From Lamellibrachia satsuma (taxonomy: Eukaryota > Annelida > Polychaeta > Sabellida > Siboglinidae): DNA of 64,000 nucleotides. Shown one piece after another: positions 45,480 to 58,324 of this stretch. The notes under the pieces are model-generated. The model had not been told where the DNA came from. It did no database searches and saw only the letters and a program-made list of their open reading frames with translations. Each line of letters opens with the position of its first letter. Positions within the stretch are counted from its first letter, which is position 1. The stretch covers positions 2,594,542-2,658,541 of the forward strand of contig BSQZ01000078.1 in assembly GCA_033239005.1 (NCBI GenBank), written 5' to 3'. The translations under genes were made by a program, and so were the position numbers.

Positions 45480-48400
45480 AGATGAGGAGGTGTGCTGAAA
45501 GGGAGTTTCATGATAGCCTCTTGAAATAATGTTGGGCTTTTTATGTTAGTAATTTCTGGTGGGATCGTATTCCATATACAAATTGTTCAGGGAAAAAAGG
45601 AAAGACCCTTGCATTTATATGACACCTGGGGGCTATGTATTGTCCACAGGTTCAAGAGCGGGTTAGTAGGCTTGGGGTGGGTGATCTTAATGTTATTTAG
45701 AATTTTGTAGGTCGTGGCTTGTTTAATAATGTGTCTTCGTTCAAGGGTTGGCCATCCAAAGGTAGTCATCAGATCTGTTGGATTTGTGTTCCGTCTATAG
45801 TAATTTTTAACAAATCTGGCAGCACAGCGTTGTACTTTTTCAAGGCTTTTAACATGCGAGATAGTGTGGGGATTCCATATGGGCGACGAGTACTCGAGTT
45901 TTGGTCAGATTAGCATGTTGTAGTTTCTTTGGGTTTACATGGGCCAAGTGTTCTTTTAATCATGGCCTGAACTTTTGTAGATTTTGAAGCTATGTCAGTG
46001 ACATGATTTGTCCAGGTTAATTTGGAATGTAATGTTATTCTGAGATATCAGTGGCTGGATACTGTACAAAGTGATGTCGTCAGATTTAGAAGAAATTTTA
46101 CAATATAAAATACTGCCGTCTGCAAAAAGATGTGTGGGAGATTTTATGTTCCAGTCCGTCATTTATGTAGAGCAAAAATAGGACAGGTCGTAGAACTGAA
46201 CTCTGTGTGACACCAGATGTAATATATGTGATGTCCAACAGGGCTCTGTTAATTGAAACTCTCTGTTTGTGGTTGGATACGATAGATTTTCAAGCAGGAT
46301 TGCATCAATTAAGGTCTTGTTGTCCATAGCTGTTATCCTGTCATGGACTGTCTCAATGAGTTGAGATTCATAAGACAGTCGTGACTGGAGTCCATGTTGG
46401 AAGTGGAGAATGATGTTATGCTTGTGCAGGTGTTTCCACATATTGCTTAGAATGATGTTCCATTACTTTACAGAGGATGCACGTTAGTGATATGGGTCTG
46501 TAGTTAGCAAGGTGACATTTGTGGCTACTTTTATGTATGGAGTTACTAATGCTTAAAGCCAGTTGTTAGGAAACTTTCCAGTGTCGTATGATTGTTGAAA
46601 AATTGGGGTGATAATGGGGGCTATCTGCTTTGCAGTTTCTTTGAGGAGTTCATCTGGGCCTGTAGCTTTGGTCTGGTTCAGGTTTTCCAACTGCTTTATT
46701 ACTCCATCGATGTCAATTTTGAGAAAGGGGATGTTGGGATAAACAGAGGGGGCTGTTTGGGGATGGGGTGCTTTTCTTGGGTAAATACAGAACTAAATTG
46801 GTTGTTAAGAGCATTTGCTTTATCGCGATCATTTATTATTGGTTGGTTGTTTACTTGAAGTGTGGGAATGCCAATGTTTTCTTGTTTATTTGCCTTAATA
46901 AATGACCAGAATCATTTTGGATTAGTTTCCTGGCTGTCTGCAATGTAATTGTTAACATAGTAAGATTTTGCTAATGCTTTAGTAGCTTGCTTTCGGAGTT
47001 TCTTGAATTTTTCCCAGTCGCTGTTTAGTCTAGTTTGCTTTACCTTTTTGTTGCTTTTGCTATGTTATTTCTGCATTCTAATTAATTCACGTGTTATCCA
47101 GGGGAGGTGGGTTTTAGCTTTGGTATTTCGGCCAGGCCTGGGGTAATATGTAATAGTAACAATTATAATTTTTCAAGTAATAGTAATAGATGGAACAGAA
47201 ATCAATTTAATAGTAATAGAAAGCAAAGTAATAGTAATTGAGCTATTACTTTGCTATTACAATTGAACATTTCAATTACACCAAAAATCAATTTCACTGA
47301 AAAAATCTGACCAAAAAATTCAGTATTTGGACATACTGGGACTTGGACAAGCATCATGTTCAGTCTTTCACATGCAGTTTTATTTATTTCCCAACAGTGG
47401 TGATAAAATGGTTTAGTATCTGACTCATGACAGTCAATGAACTGTAGCACTATTGGCAGGAGACACTGTGACAGTGTGATTCCTGCATGGCTAATTTGTC
47501 ATTTGAAGCCAAGTCCACCAGCCATCTATCCTTTTCAAGCAAGTCTATTCATTCGTTCACTGAAGCAGGATAAGGGTTCTAGACTTCCAGCACTAAACAG
47601 ACAATCTTTAACATCTGAATTAATCATTGCCATCTCCCAACCCTAGTTGTCAGCCTGCCGCGCTGGGTAATGTTTACAAAATCCATGGGCTTATACCAAC
47701 TTTTCTGAGTTTTTCTCAGTTGGTAACTAGCTTGCACACTATTGACCAAAAGTGTGAAAAACATCCTATCCTTGAGCCAATAATTAACTGTCCACCAAGC
47801 AGCAGCTGAGCGGTATGGGTCTACTATGGGATAATCAGACTGTGTTATGTGACAGTGCTTTTCTGTTTCGTTCCAATGAATATATGAAACTTCTACATCC
47901 GACTGGAATTGTCGAAATTTATCAGTTAATTGTAATTTCATTAATTATATACCCATCAATTAATTTGAGTCTATATAAGTGATTAAGTATATTTAAATTT
48001 TTAATCGAAATAAAATAGTTCTGATGGAAAATGTAATAGTAATAGCTTGAAATGTAATAGTAATATATTACATCGCCTTCAGCATGTAATAGTAATAGAA
48101 AGGAAACTAAGTAACAGTAATCTATTACATTACAATGTAATAGACCACAGGCCTGATTTCGACTGTTATTGTTGATCAAAGTAGTCAGTCATTCATGGAA
48201 AAAAGTCCAGTTTATGTCTATATCGTGTGAATTGGGGTCCATTTCAAAATACTCACATTTTATATTGTCTATGCCATCTTTAAGTTTAAGTTAACATTGG
48301 AAGTCACGGATTCATGATCACTCATACCAGGAGTGGTATGGGTGACACTGTGTTGATGATAATGGAGGGGTTTGGAGGTCAAGGATGTTACCAGAAGCGA

Positions 48401-49000
48401 TACTTGTGGGGTCATTTACCATGTTTTGCAGTCCAAATTCATAAATTGGTTCCAGTAGTTTATTATGCTTGCTAGCAGTTCTGCTATAAGTGGTCTGATG
48501 ATTTGTCCAGTTTATATCAGGGAGGTTAAAATCTCCAGCTATGACTACTTCAGGGGGAGTTTTTTTATCTGTATAGTTAAGAGTTTCATGGAAGGCTTCA
48601 TGGGATTGCAGTTAATCATTTGGAGGTCGATAATAAGATGCAAAATATATGCATTTGTTACGTGCAAAGTCCAAACTATTTCTCAATTTGAGTTTAAATT
48701 TTGAAGAGGTTCAGCTACATAGTCATCGTGGAAGGCTATGAGGACTCCACCGCCATCGACATTCCTGTCATTTCTGATGGCCTCATAGTTGGGTGGGAAA
48801 AAGAGTCTGTATAGTGCTCTCATAGTTTTCATCTAATTTAGTTTCATCTAGAAATATGATATCTGGATTACTGGACTGAACAGTTGTCTTTAATTGGGTT
48901 GCTTTTTCTATGCCCTTAACGCTATTGGTATTTATAAAAATTTCTTTAAATGTGCTTCCTTGGGTTTTCTTGTGACGTTCAGGTGTTGAGGTGTTTTGGG
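45480..49000 (-). pseudogene. Old CR1/jockey-type LINE, decayed and interrupted
   Basis: Reading the minus strand, an endonuclease start lies at 48960-48712 (SSNPDIIFLDETKLDE, then NYEAIRNDRNVDGGGVLIAF). RT fragments follow at about 46900-46600 (NQFSSVFTQE) and 46441-46250 (HLHKHNIILHFQHGLQSRLS). A 3' piece lies at 45770-45590 (GWPTLERRHIIKQATTYKIL). Frames are broken by stops and shifts, and a 1.0 kb hAT-type element is inserted at 47133-48155. It belongs to a different family from the CR1 copies that flank it. It is a dead element. Confidence 0.75.
47133..48155. mobile_element. hAT-type non-autonomous element inside the old LINE
   Basis: It starts CAGGCCTGGGGTAATA and ends ACCACAGGCCTG, inverted over 11 of 12 bases. 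The flanks carry an 8-bp duplication, ATTTCGGC (47125-47132) against ATTTCGAC (48156-48163). Both ends are rich in GTAATAGTAATAG-type repeats. No clear transposase is readable. The start resembles the MITE at 6853 (CAGGCCTGGG), so they may share a mobilising hAT family. Confidence 0.8.
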
Positions 49001-49039
49001 ACGAAAGTTGAGTCTGCATTGTGGGATGTATGAAATGTT

Positions 49040-52000
49040 GGGGCACTAGATTTAACAGGATTGCCATCTCGAACAACAAGTTCCAGATGGCAAGTGGACA
49101 AGGAAGCCATTGACTTATCGAGAGTCCAACAATTTTCTCATCTATGTGCAACCCGCCCTTATCAGATATCTGTCAATTCTATTTTTAAACATATTCACAC
49201 TACTAGCATTAACACAATCATTTGGCAGTTTGTTCCATTCATTTATCACCCTGTGTGAGAAAGAGTACTTTCTCATGTCCAACCTACACTGCTCCTTAAT
49301 TAATGCTGCTTTGTGTCCTCTGGTTCTACTGCCTTCTTTAAGTTTGAAGAACATATTCCTATCAACATCCTCATAACCGTTCACTATTTTAAACACTTTA
49401 CTTAGTCTCCTCTTAGTCTCCTGGTCTCTAGTGTTGTCAAACCACATTGTAATAAGCGACTTTCGTAACTAAGGTCTCTCAATTCTGGAATCATTTTAGT
49501 TGCTCTTCGTTGTATTCTTTCTAGCTTGTCTGTCTTTTTTACGATACGGCCTCCATGCTTGAATACAATATTCCAAATGTGGTCTAACTATTGCTTTGTA
49601 CAGGGGTACAATTAGATGTTTCTCCTTATACGAGATAGTTCTCCTAATTAGCCCTAGAATTTGATTTGATTTTGAAGCAGCAATCCCACATTGCTCTGAA
49701 ACTTTCATGTCAGCACTAAATGTTACTCTTAAGTCCTTTTCTTGTGTGGTTCTACCTAGTACAGCATCTCCCATTTTATATTCCTCGTCCATATTTCCAT
49801 GTCCTATATGTATACATTTACACTTCCCAAAATTGAATAACATTTGCAATTTTTCTGACCATTTAACTAATTTTTCTAGATCATCCTGTAAACTTTGTTT
49901 ATCTGTATCATTAGTAACCTTTCTGAATACTTTTGTGTCATCTGCAAATTTGAATACTTTGCTAGATATGTCATCCTCCAAATCATTTATATATATTAAA
50001 AACAGTATAGGGCCTAATACTGATCCCTGTGGTACCCCACTCAAAACCGATTTCCAGTTAGAAATCTCGCCATCTACTATTACTCTCTGTCTTCTGTGTG
50101 TAAGCCACTTTTCTGTCCAGTTCATTACATCATTACCTATGCCATGGGCTTTTAGTTTAAGTAACAATCTTTGATGTGGCACTTTATCGAAAGCTTTCTG
50201 AAAATCTAAGTAGACAACATCCACTAGTAACCCGTCATCTACCCACTTTGTAATTTCTTCCAAAAAACATAAAAGATTGGTTAGGCATGACCTTGCTTTT
50301 AGGAATCCATGCTGAGATGTATTTATTAATTTATGTTTTACAAGGAATTCCACAATGTGGTCTTTAATTAATGTTTCGAGTAATGTACATACAACTGATG
50401 TTAAACTCACTGGTCTGTAATTTTCTGGCTTCTTCCTCAATCCCTTCTTAAATAGCGGTGCAATGTTTGCTTCTTTCCATTCTGAAGGAACTATTCCTTC
50501 TTCTAGTGACAAGATAAACAATTTTGCAAGTGGTGTACTAATTTGCTCAACAATTTCCTTAAGCAGTTTTGGTGGTATCCCATCAACTCCAGGTGATTTA
50601 TTATCTTTCATCTTCTTAATTTTCTTTGCTATCATTTCAGGAGTTACAAATAACTGCCCTAAATGTTCTGATTTATTGCCCTCAAATTTAGTCAATGGAA
50701 CTCGAAGTGAGCTGATATCTTCTGTGGTAAAAACTGAGCTGAAATACTCATTCAGGACTTCTGCCATTTGGAACCCGTCTGTAATTATGTTTTCACTGTT
50801 GTTTTCCAGTGGTCCGACCTTATCTCGAACTTTCTGTTTACTCCTTACATAAGCATAGAAACTCTTGCTGTCATTTTTTATATTACCTGCCAATTTTTGC
50901 TCAAAGGTTCTTTTAGATTTTCTAATTTAAGTTGTAGCTAGGTTAATTGCATCTTTGTAGTTTGTGTAGTCTTCTACATTTCCAGTGTGTTTATAGACCC
51001 TCCACAGCATCTGTTTGTGAGCAATTTTTCTAATAACCTCTTTTGACAGGTGTTTTTTCCTGGACCTTTTCCCTCGTTTCCTTAATGGAAAAAAATTCTC
51101 AATAATGCCCTCAATCTCATATTTTAAACAAGTCCAGCATTCTGTTGCTGTCTTGTTCTTCAGCAAGTTATTCCAATCTATATTTGCTAGATATGTTCTC
51201 ATCACTTTATATTTGCCTTTGTTGAAGTTCCTCCTCCATTGTTTTTTATAATTATGTATTCCCTGTTTTTACTTTTATATTAAAATGGATTTGGTTATGG
51301 TCACTTGAACCCAAAGGTTTGTGTACTTTAACATTGTCAACTAATTCATTTTGAGAAGACAAAATTAAATCTAACACATTCCCACCTCTGGTTGGTTCCA
51401 AGACATGTTGAGTAAGGAAACAATCCTGTGTTAGAAGTAGAAACTGATGGTCGTCACCTCCAGCACTCTCTAATGATCCCCACTGTATATGGCCATGGTT
51501 AAAATCACCCATTATAACACATTCCCCCTTGCTCACCTCCCTTATCGCCTTTTGTAATTTTACATCTTCCTCTTTTCCTATGTTAGGACTACGATAAACT
51601 ACTCCTATTGTTAATGTTTAGTTCCTGGTAACTATATTACACCAAATTGCTTCCACACTATCTGCTTCACTTTTCTGTGTTATTTCATATGCTTGGATAG
51701 ATTCTTTAATATATAAAATTACTCCACCTCCCCTTCTTTCTCGTCTATCCTTCCTAAACATTTTATTTGCCCATGATTCTGTGATGCCTATTGCATGAGG
51801 ATCAATATCTGCTACCATAATGTCTAACTCACTTTTTTATTTATTATGCTCCTGGCATTTAAGCATACACATTTAAGTTCATTGTCCGAAATTATTGGTG
51901 AACATTTCTTTGGATGTTTATTTGTAGTAGTACTCCTTTGAGTTTTCTCTGTCAGTTCCCCCTGCGCATCTAGTTTAAATAATTTATGGTACCTGTGCCC

Positions 52001-52095
52001 TCGTCGACAACTCTGACAAACTCACACGCAAGAACTGCAGCACCCTTCCCTGTCAGATGAAGTCCATCTCTCATGAAAAAGTCAAACTAAGTATA
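49040..52095 (-). pseudogene. CR1-like non-LTR retrotransposon, near full length, inactivated (copy A)
   Basis: On the minus strand, from high to low coordinates, there is first the end of an ORF1 esterase-like domain (about 52090-51970; FFMRDGLHLTGKGAAVLA). Next come endonuclease pieces at 51870-51618 (DPHAIGITESW) and 51536-51252 (GDFNH, and SSDHN near the end). The reverse transcriptase at 50893-49496 (465 codons) carries KSPGVDGIPPKLLKE, YRPVSLTSV, FQKAFDKVPHQRLL, GVPQGSVLGP and FADDTK. A C-terminal piece at 49447-49142 ends near GTTAAATC. Motif order and the short 3' repeat fit the CR1 clade. The frame is broken several times, so it is not expected to be active. Confidence 0.88.
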
Positions 52096-52629
52096 GAGCT
52101 GTCAGACCAGGTGTAGTTAGAATTGGATTGCTCATTGCTAGATAGAGAAGGGGTAACATTTTATTTGAAATTCCACAATGCTCGCAGAACCAGAACGCAC
52201 TTTGCCTTGGTTATTCAAAAAGTTTTAGGATGTTGGGGATAGTCCAGTTTCTAATAATTGTAGTCCCATAAAATTGACATGCAAAGTTACTTCTACTTCT
52301 CAGATAGTCGTCAGCACAATGCAGAACCGTACGGCGCCGTCATTGTTGCCGGGTGCGTTTGGGCGATAAAATGTGTGTTTTTAATCAAATGTTGCGCCAC
52401 AAAACACAATTGGCCACAATTACCGAATTTAACGAATATATGTTTATAATCATACAATATAGTTAAACCTCATGTTACCATGTCAATCACATAAAATATA
52501 TATGCACCTTCTTCGAAAGAATCACTCATCTTTCGGGTTTAGTAAACTTTCCGAAGTTACCCCCAGAAATATTTTAGCCATCAACAATTCCTAAGAAACA
52601 TTTCGCACTGATTGTCCAAATGGCTCAGT

Positions 52630-54800
52630 GGTTCAATTCGATTCATTCGCCGCGGGCGTACGCTGGAGTTCGCCGGTCGTGTGACCGGCGCGCCGCTTTT
52701 TCGTGACCAATCGAGCGACGAATTTAAAAACATGGAAGCAGTTGATTCGTGCTAAACGTTAGGAAAATGCACAAACCATGTTACAGGAATGTGGTTTTGT
52801 TCCCATACACAACTGTTTTAAATTACCTACCCAACGGCACACTACATTGAAAATATAACAATTTATCCAATTACAAACTTGAAAATTGGCAGGTAATATA
52901 AAAAATGACAGCAAAAGTTTCTATGCTTACGTAAGGAGTAAACAGAAAGTTCGAGATAAGGTTGGACCACTGGAAAACAACAGTGAAAACATAATTTAAA
53001 TGGCAGAAGTCCTGAATGAGTATTTCAGCTCAGTTTTTACCACAGAAGATATCAGCACACTTCCAGTTCCATTTACTAAATTTGAGGCCAGTAAATCAGA
53101 ACATTTAGGACAGTTATTTGTAACTCCTGAAATGATAGCAAAGAAAATTAAGATGATGAAAGATAATAAATCATCTGGAGTTGATGGGATACCACCAAAA
53201 CTGCTTAAGGAAATTGTTGAGCAAATTAGTACACCACTTGCAAAAATGTTTAACTTGTCATTAGAAGAAGGAATAATTCCTTCAGAATGGAAAGAAGCAA
53301 ACATCACGCCGCTATTTAAGAAGGGATTGAGAAACAAGCCAGAAAATTACAGACCAGTGAGTTTAACATCAGTTGAATGTAAATTACTCGAAACATTAAT
53401 TAGAGACCACATGGTGGAATTCCTTGTAAAACATAAATTAATAAATACATCTCTACATGGGTTCCTAAAAGCAAGGTCATGTCAAACCAATCTCTTGTGT
53501 TTTTTGGAAGAAATTACAAAGTGGGTAGATGACTGGTCACCAGTGGATGTTGTCTACTTAGATTTTCAGAAAGCTTTCGATAAAGTGCCACATCAAAGAT
53601 TGTTACTAAAGCTAAAAGCCCATGGTTTGGTTAATGATGTAATCAACTGGAAAGAAGAGTGGCTTACAAACAGAAGACAAAGAGTAATAGTAGATGGTGA
53701 GATTTCAAACTGGAAATCTGTTCTGAGTGGGGTACCACAGGGATCAGTATTAGGCCCTACAATATTTTTAATATATATAAATGATTTTGAAGATGACATA
53801 TCTAGCAAAGTACTGAAATTTGCAGATGACACAAAAGTATTCAGAAAGGTTACTAATGTTACAGATAAACAAAGTTTACAGGATGATAAATTAGTTAAAT
53901 GGTCAGAAAAATGGCAAATGTTATTATATTATATGTAATTTTGGGAAGTGTAAATTAATGCATATACATAGGACATGGAAACATGGATGAAGAATATAAA
54001 ATGAGGGATGCTGTACTAGGTAGAACCACACAAGAAAAGGATTTAGGAGTAACATTTAGTGCAGACATGAACGTTTCAGAGCAATGTGGGATTGCTGCTT
54101 CGAAAGGAAATCAAATTATAGGGCTAATTAGGAGAACTATACAATAGTTAGACCACATTTGGAATATTGTATTCAAGCATGGAGGCTGTATCGTAAAAAT
54201 GACATCGACAAGCTAGAAAGAATACAATGAAGAGCAACTAAAATGATTCCTGAATTAAGAGACCTTACTTACAAAAGTCACTTATTACAATGTGGTTTGA
54301 CAACACTAGAGACCAGGAGACTAAGAGGAGACTAAATAAAGTGTTTAAAATAGTTAATGGTTATGAGGATGTTGATAGGAATATGTTCTTCAAACTTAAA
54401 GAAGGCAGTAGAACCAGAAGACACAAAGCAGCATTAGTTAAGGAGCAGTGTAGGTTGGACATGAGAAAGTACTCTTTTCTCACAGAGGGTGATAAATGAA
54501 TGGAACAAACTGCCAAATGATTGTGTTAATGCTAGTAGTGTGAATATGTTTAAAAATAGAATTGACAGATATTTGATAATGGAGGGCTACACATAGATGA
54601 GAAAATTGTTGGACTCTCGATAAACCAATGGCTTCCTTGTCCATTTGCCATCTAGAACTTGTTGTTTGGGATGGCAATCTTGTTAAATCTTGTTAAAACA
54701 CATGTTTCTTGTTAAATCTTGGCCATCTTATTTTGAATGTGCCGCTGAAACTTGACCGGTGGAATCGGCGTACGCCGATATGAATCGAGCGCTAAAGGTT
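52630..54800. mobile_element. Possible older TIR element split by LINE copy B
   Basis: CGATTCATTCGCC-GCGGGCGTACGC...CGCCGGTC at about 52638-52680 is matched in inverted form at about 54755-54805 (GACCGGTGG, GGCGTACGCC, ATGAATCGAG). Both blocks are GC-rich in AT-rich surroundings and bracket the LINE insertion. The ends are not precise, so this is tentative. Confidence 0.4.
52890..54715 (+). pseudogene. CR1-like LINE, 5'-truncated copy B, inverted to copy A
   Basis: The plus-strand frame at 53000-53938 (312 codons) repeats the RT of copy A almost word for word (KSSGVDGIPPKLLKE, FQKAFDKVPHQRLL, GVPQGSVLGP, FADDTK). It begins abruptly at the position of AGNIKNDSKS, has a stop just before 53000, shifts frame after 53938, carries further deletions, and ends with repeats of TTGTTAAATC at 54680-54715. 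It is a 5' truncated, dead insertion. With copy A it makes a head-to-head inverted pair. Confidence 0.88.
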
Positions 54801-55149
54801 TCCGCCAATGCGCCGGCAGATGAATCAAGTGCAGTCAGTGATGTGACACACAACCTCTCCTGAGCAAGTCCGACTGTACCTTCTCATGGTAGACCCTGTT
54901 GTACCTGAGTCTTGTGACAAGGGGACAGACACAGTAAAAGGGCTAAAGGAAAGACAACTCTGATAGAAAACCCCACTGACTGGGCCAACCACTCATCCAG
55001 TGGTAAAACTGATTACAGAAACTGAAATGATAAACTATTCAACTAACTCAACAACCCAAGATGATTCCTTCTTTGGAGTGCAACATTCCGCAACCTGCTG
55101 AAAGCCCTCAGGAAGTCAGATCGCTGATAGATCATCTGCTTACCATCAA

Positions 55150-55935
55150 AAATAAACACCAGAATAGGCACCTGGAATGTCTGAACCATGTAACAGACTG
55201 AGAAGGCAGCTCAAGTGGCACATGAAATGAAGAAATACTACATCCAGGTGCTGGGTCTCAGCGAGACCAGATGGAACGGAGCTGGGCAAACTAAGTTTGC
55301 TACAGGAGAACACATAATCATGGACACACACACATGGAGTGTCAATAACGGCAACATAAAATGCCATGAAAGTGTGCATGGAGTGGAAACCTGTGTCACC
55401 AAGAATCATTACAGCAAGATTCAAGTCAATTGGAAGAAATTCTACAATAGACTACAAAATGTGCTAGATGAAACACAAAGGAGAGACATAAAATTCCTAA
55501 TGGGAGTTACAAATGCAAAAGTGGGTTCAGACAACACAGGCAGAAGAAATGATGGGAAAGCATGGAATTGAAAACATGAAATAAAATGGAGAACTGTTTG
55601 CAGACTTTTGTACATTTAACGACTTAGTTATTGGCGGAAGTGTCTTCCCACACAAAACAATGCACATAGCCACATGGGTCTCACCAGTTGGGAAAAAGAG
55701 AACCAGAACAACCACATAGCCATAAACAGGAAATGGAGAAGAGGTCTCCTGGACACGTGAATAAAGAGAGAGGCAGACGTGACATCAGATCACCACCTAC
55801 TACTAAGAATTGTGAGAATAAAGCTGAAGAAATATACAGACACTGCAAATAGACCACAACAACAGTACATTGTTCACATGCTAAAGTCAAGAGAAATAAA
55901 ACTCAAGAGGAAAAACCTTCAGCAAAGAGGACTAA
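55150..55935 (+). pseudogene. Endonuclease remnant of another LINE family
   Basis: The frame at 55215-55571 contains YYIQVLGLSETRWNGAGQ and later NRLQNVLDETQRRDIKFLMG with NAKVGSDNTG. Downstream in other frames are fragments of IGGSVFPH and SDHHLL type. This is the APE endonuclease of a LINE family often misnamed 'craniofacial development protein 2-like' in databases. A central part is missing, and no RT follows before the TA tract at 55990. Confidence 0.7.
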
Positions 55936-55984
55936 GTAAGTAAGTGCCATATACACTTATAATAATGCATGCATTATGTTTGCA

Positions 55985-56290
<306 letters not shown>

Positions 56291-56779
56291 CTAGATTAGT
56301 GAGCAATCAACCCTCGGTACAACCAATGATTGTATCAAGCATCAACATTAGTGAGATACATACTGTTTTTTTGTGATATTTTTTAATTTATCTACTTCAT
56401 TGAAGGGGTGTGGCAAGGATCTCAACCTCCCAGCTCCCTCATGTTTTGGGGCCAAGCTCCCATCTCTGATCTGTTTTGGGGCCAACCCCCACCTATTTTT
56501 TAGGCTAACGGCCTTACGCTTAGCGAGAAAATGCCAAAACAAGCTTCTATTCCTTCCCACTGGCGCCAACATGGGAGAGCTGTTTGTAGCATTATACTGA
56601 ATGAACCCAGGGGGGGAATATTCCCTATACTGAGGTATACATGTATGTGCCATGCAAATGCCCCCGTTTTTGGCCATTTTTCTCTCTCTGTCCAAAGAAA
56701 AAATGTAAATTTTCTCTCTTTGTGCCCCAATTAAACCTGATAATTCTCTCTTTCATCGAAGAGGACATTTTCCAATGAA

Positions 56780-57730
56780 AACGACGACAGTATAACAAGT
56801 AACATACTGAAATTTGCGGATGACACAAAACTGTTTAGAAAGGTTAATACTGATGGTGATAAACAACATTTACAAAACGATCTAGACAGATTAGTGAAAT
56901 GGTCTGAGAAATGGCAGATGTTGTTCAATTTTGGGAAATGTAAATGCCTACATACAGGACATGGGAACTTGAATGTAAACTATAAAATGGGAGATACTGT
57001 TCTGGGTACTACTGTAAAAGAAAAGGACTTAGGAGTTACAATAAGCGCTGATATGAAAGTTTCAGAGCAGTGTGGTATTGCAGCTTCAAAGGGTAATCAA
57101 ATTCTTGGATTGATTAGAAGAAACATAACATACAAGGGAAAAAAGTTAATTATACCTCTTTATAAAGCAATAGTTAGACCTCATTTAGAATACTGTATAC
57201 AAGCATGGAGACCATATCGTAAGAAGGATATAGATACGCTTGAACGCATACAAAGGAGAGCAACTAAAATGATTCCAGAACTGAGAGACCTTAGTTATGA
57301 AGAACGCCTGAAAGAATGTGGTTTAACAACTCTAGAGACAAGGAGGTTAAGAGGAGATCAGATTGAAGTTTTTAAGATATTGAATGGGTATGAAAATATT
57401 GATAGAAATATGTTTTTCTCACTCAAGAAGGATAGCAGAACTAGAGGACATGAGGTAAAATTAGTAAAGGATCAATGTAGATTGGACATCAGGAAGCACT
57501 AGCTCGTTCTCACAGAGGACAATAAATGAATGGAACAAATTGTCTACAGATTGTGTAACTGCTAGCAGCGTGAATATGTTTAAAAACAAGGTTGACACAT
57601 ATCTCAGGAGGGCGGGTTATAAGTAGATGAACATTGTTGGACTCTCGATAAGCCAATGGCTTCCTTGTCCACTTGCCATCTGGGCCTTTGGCTTGGATGG
57701 CAAATCATGTTAAATCTTGTTAAACGTTCC
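56780..57730 (+). pseudogene. CR1-like LINE, 3' fragment (copy C)
   Basis: The fragment begins inside the RT at LKFADDTKLFRKV and continues as a 202-codon frame (56894-57502) through CKCLHTGHGN, KEKDLGVTISADMKVSEQCG and LYKAIVRPHLEYC. It then shifts frame into INEWNKL, and ends with TGTTAAATC repeats at 57708-57726. It is the same family as copies A and B but clearly more divergent in sequence. It is 5' truncated. Confidence 0.85.
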
Positions 57731-58199
57731 GCCCGGGCTTACCTTACACTTATAGATATTAGATAAATTGTTAAATAATTCTCTCTTGGTGACCCTACAT
57801 TTTTTTATTTCTCTCTCTCTCTCTCTCGGCGAGTTCACGAAGGCGAACGGGAGTCGAATAAACGTGATCTGACCAGTTATGTCATTTTGTCTCGATGCAT
57901 CTTATACCTTTTCTAACGGCAAGTGTACACGCCAGGAGGAGCGCTAGTGGTCGTTTGGAAGCATGGGGATGTCGAAGGATGGAATATTCGGATTGCGTTA
58001 TTTTTCTGTCTATATATCATGACTTCATGCTAGTTTGAACTGTTTTACATTGGTTGTGTAATGAACGTTAGGAATTAGTAAAGGTATTTCCGAAAAGTTG
58101 CAGTTTTCGTTCTAACTCGCAGGTTGCACTGGAAGTGCGCATGCGCTATAACTTGTAAGCCTTCATTGAACACTAGGAAAACCCCGGCAAAATTCGACA
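57731..58199. promoter_or_regulatory. NUP133 upstream region
   Basis: The 470 bases before the NUP133 start hold a CT run (about 57808-57827) and moderately CpG-containing sequence. No TATA box, donor or upstream exon is obvious. It lies directly after LINE copy C, so the promoter must be compact or use this interval. Confidence 0.35.
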
Positions 58200-58324
58200 A
58201 TGTTCACTCCGAGAGCTCTTCGGAGTTCGCGCAAAAGCTCCACATTTACCCCAAATAGTTCGACTGGGAGAAGAAGTAGTAACTTATTCACACCTAGGAG
58301 AAGGACGTCATATGCAACTAACAG
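58200..58324 (+). CDS. NUP133: NUP133 exon 1
   Basis: 41 codons plus two bases, with donor AACAG|gtccga. It encodes a basic, Ser/Thr-rich tail (SSRKSSTFTPNSSTGRRSS) with repeated TPR-type sites that would suit mitotic phosphorylation; that is inference. Confidence 0.85.

Noticed and set aside
55215..55571. Host gene 'craniofacial development protein 2-like'
   Set aside because: That database name is commonly given to LINE endonucleases; the context here is a broken LINE.
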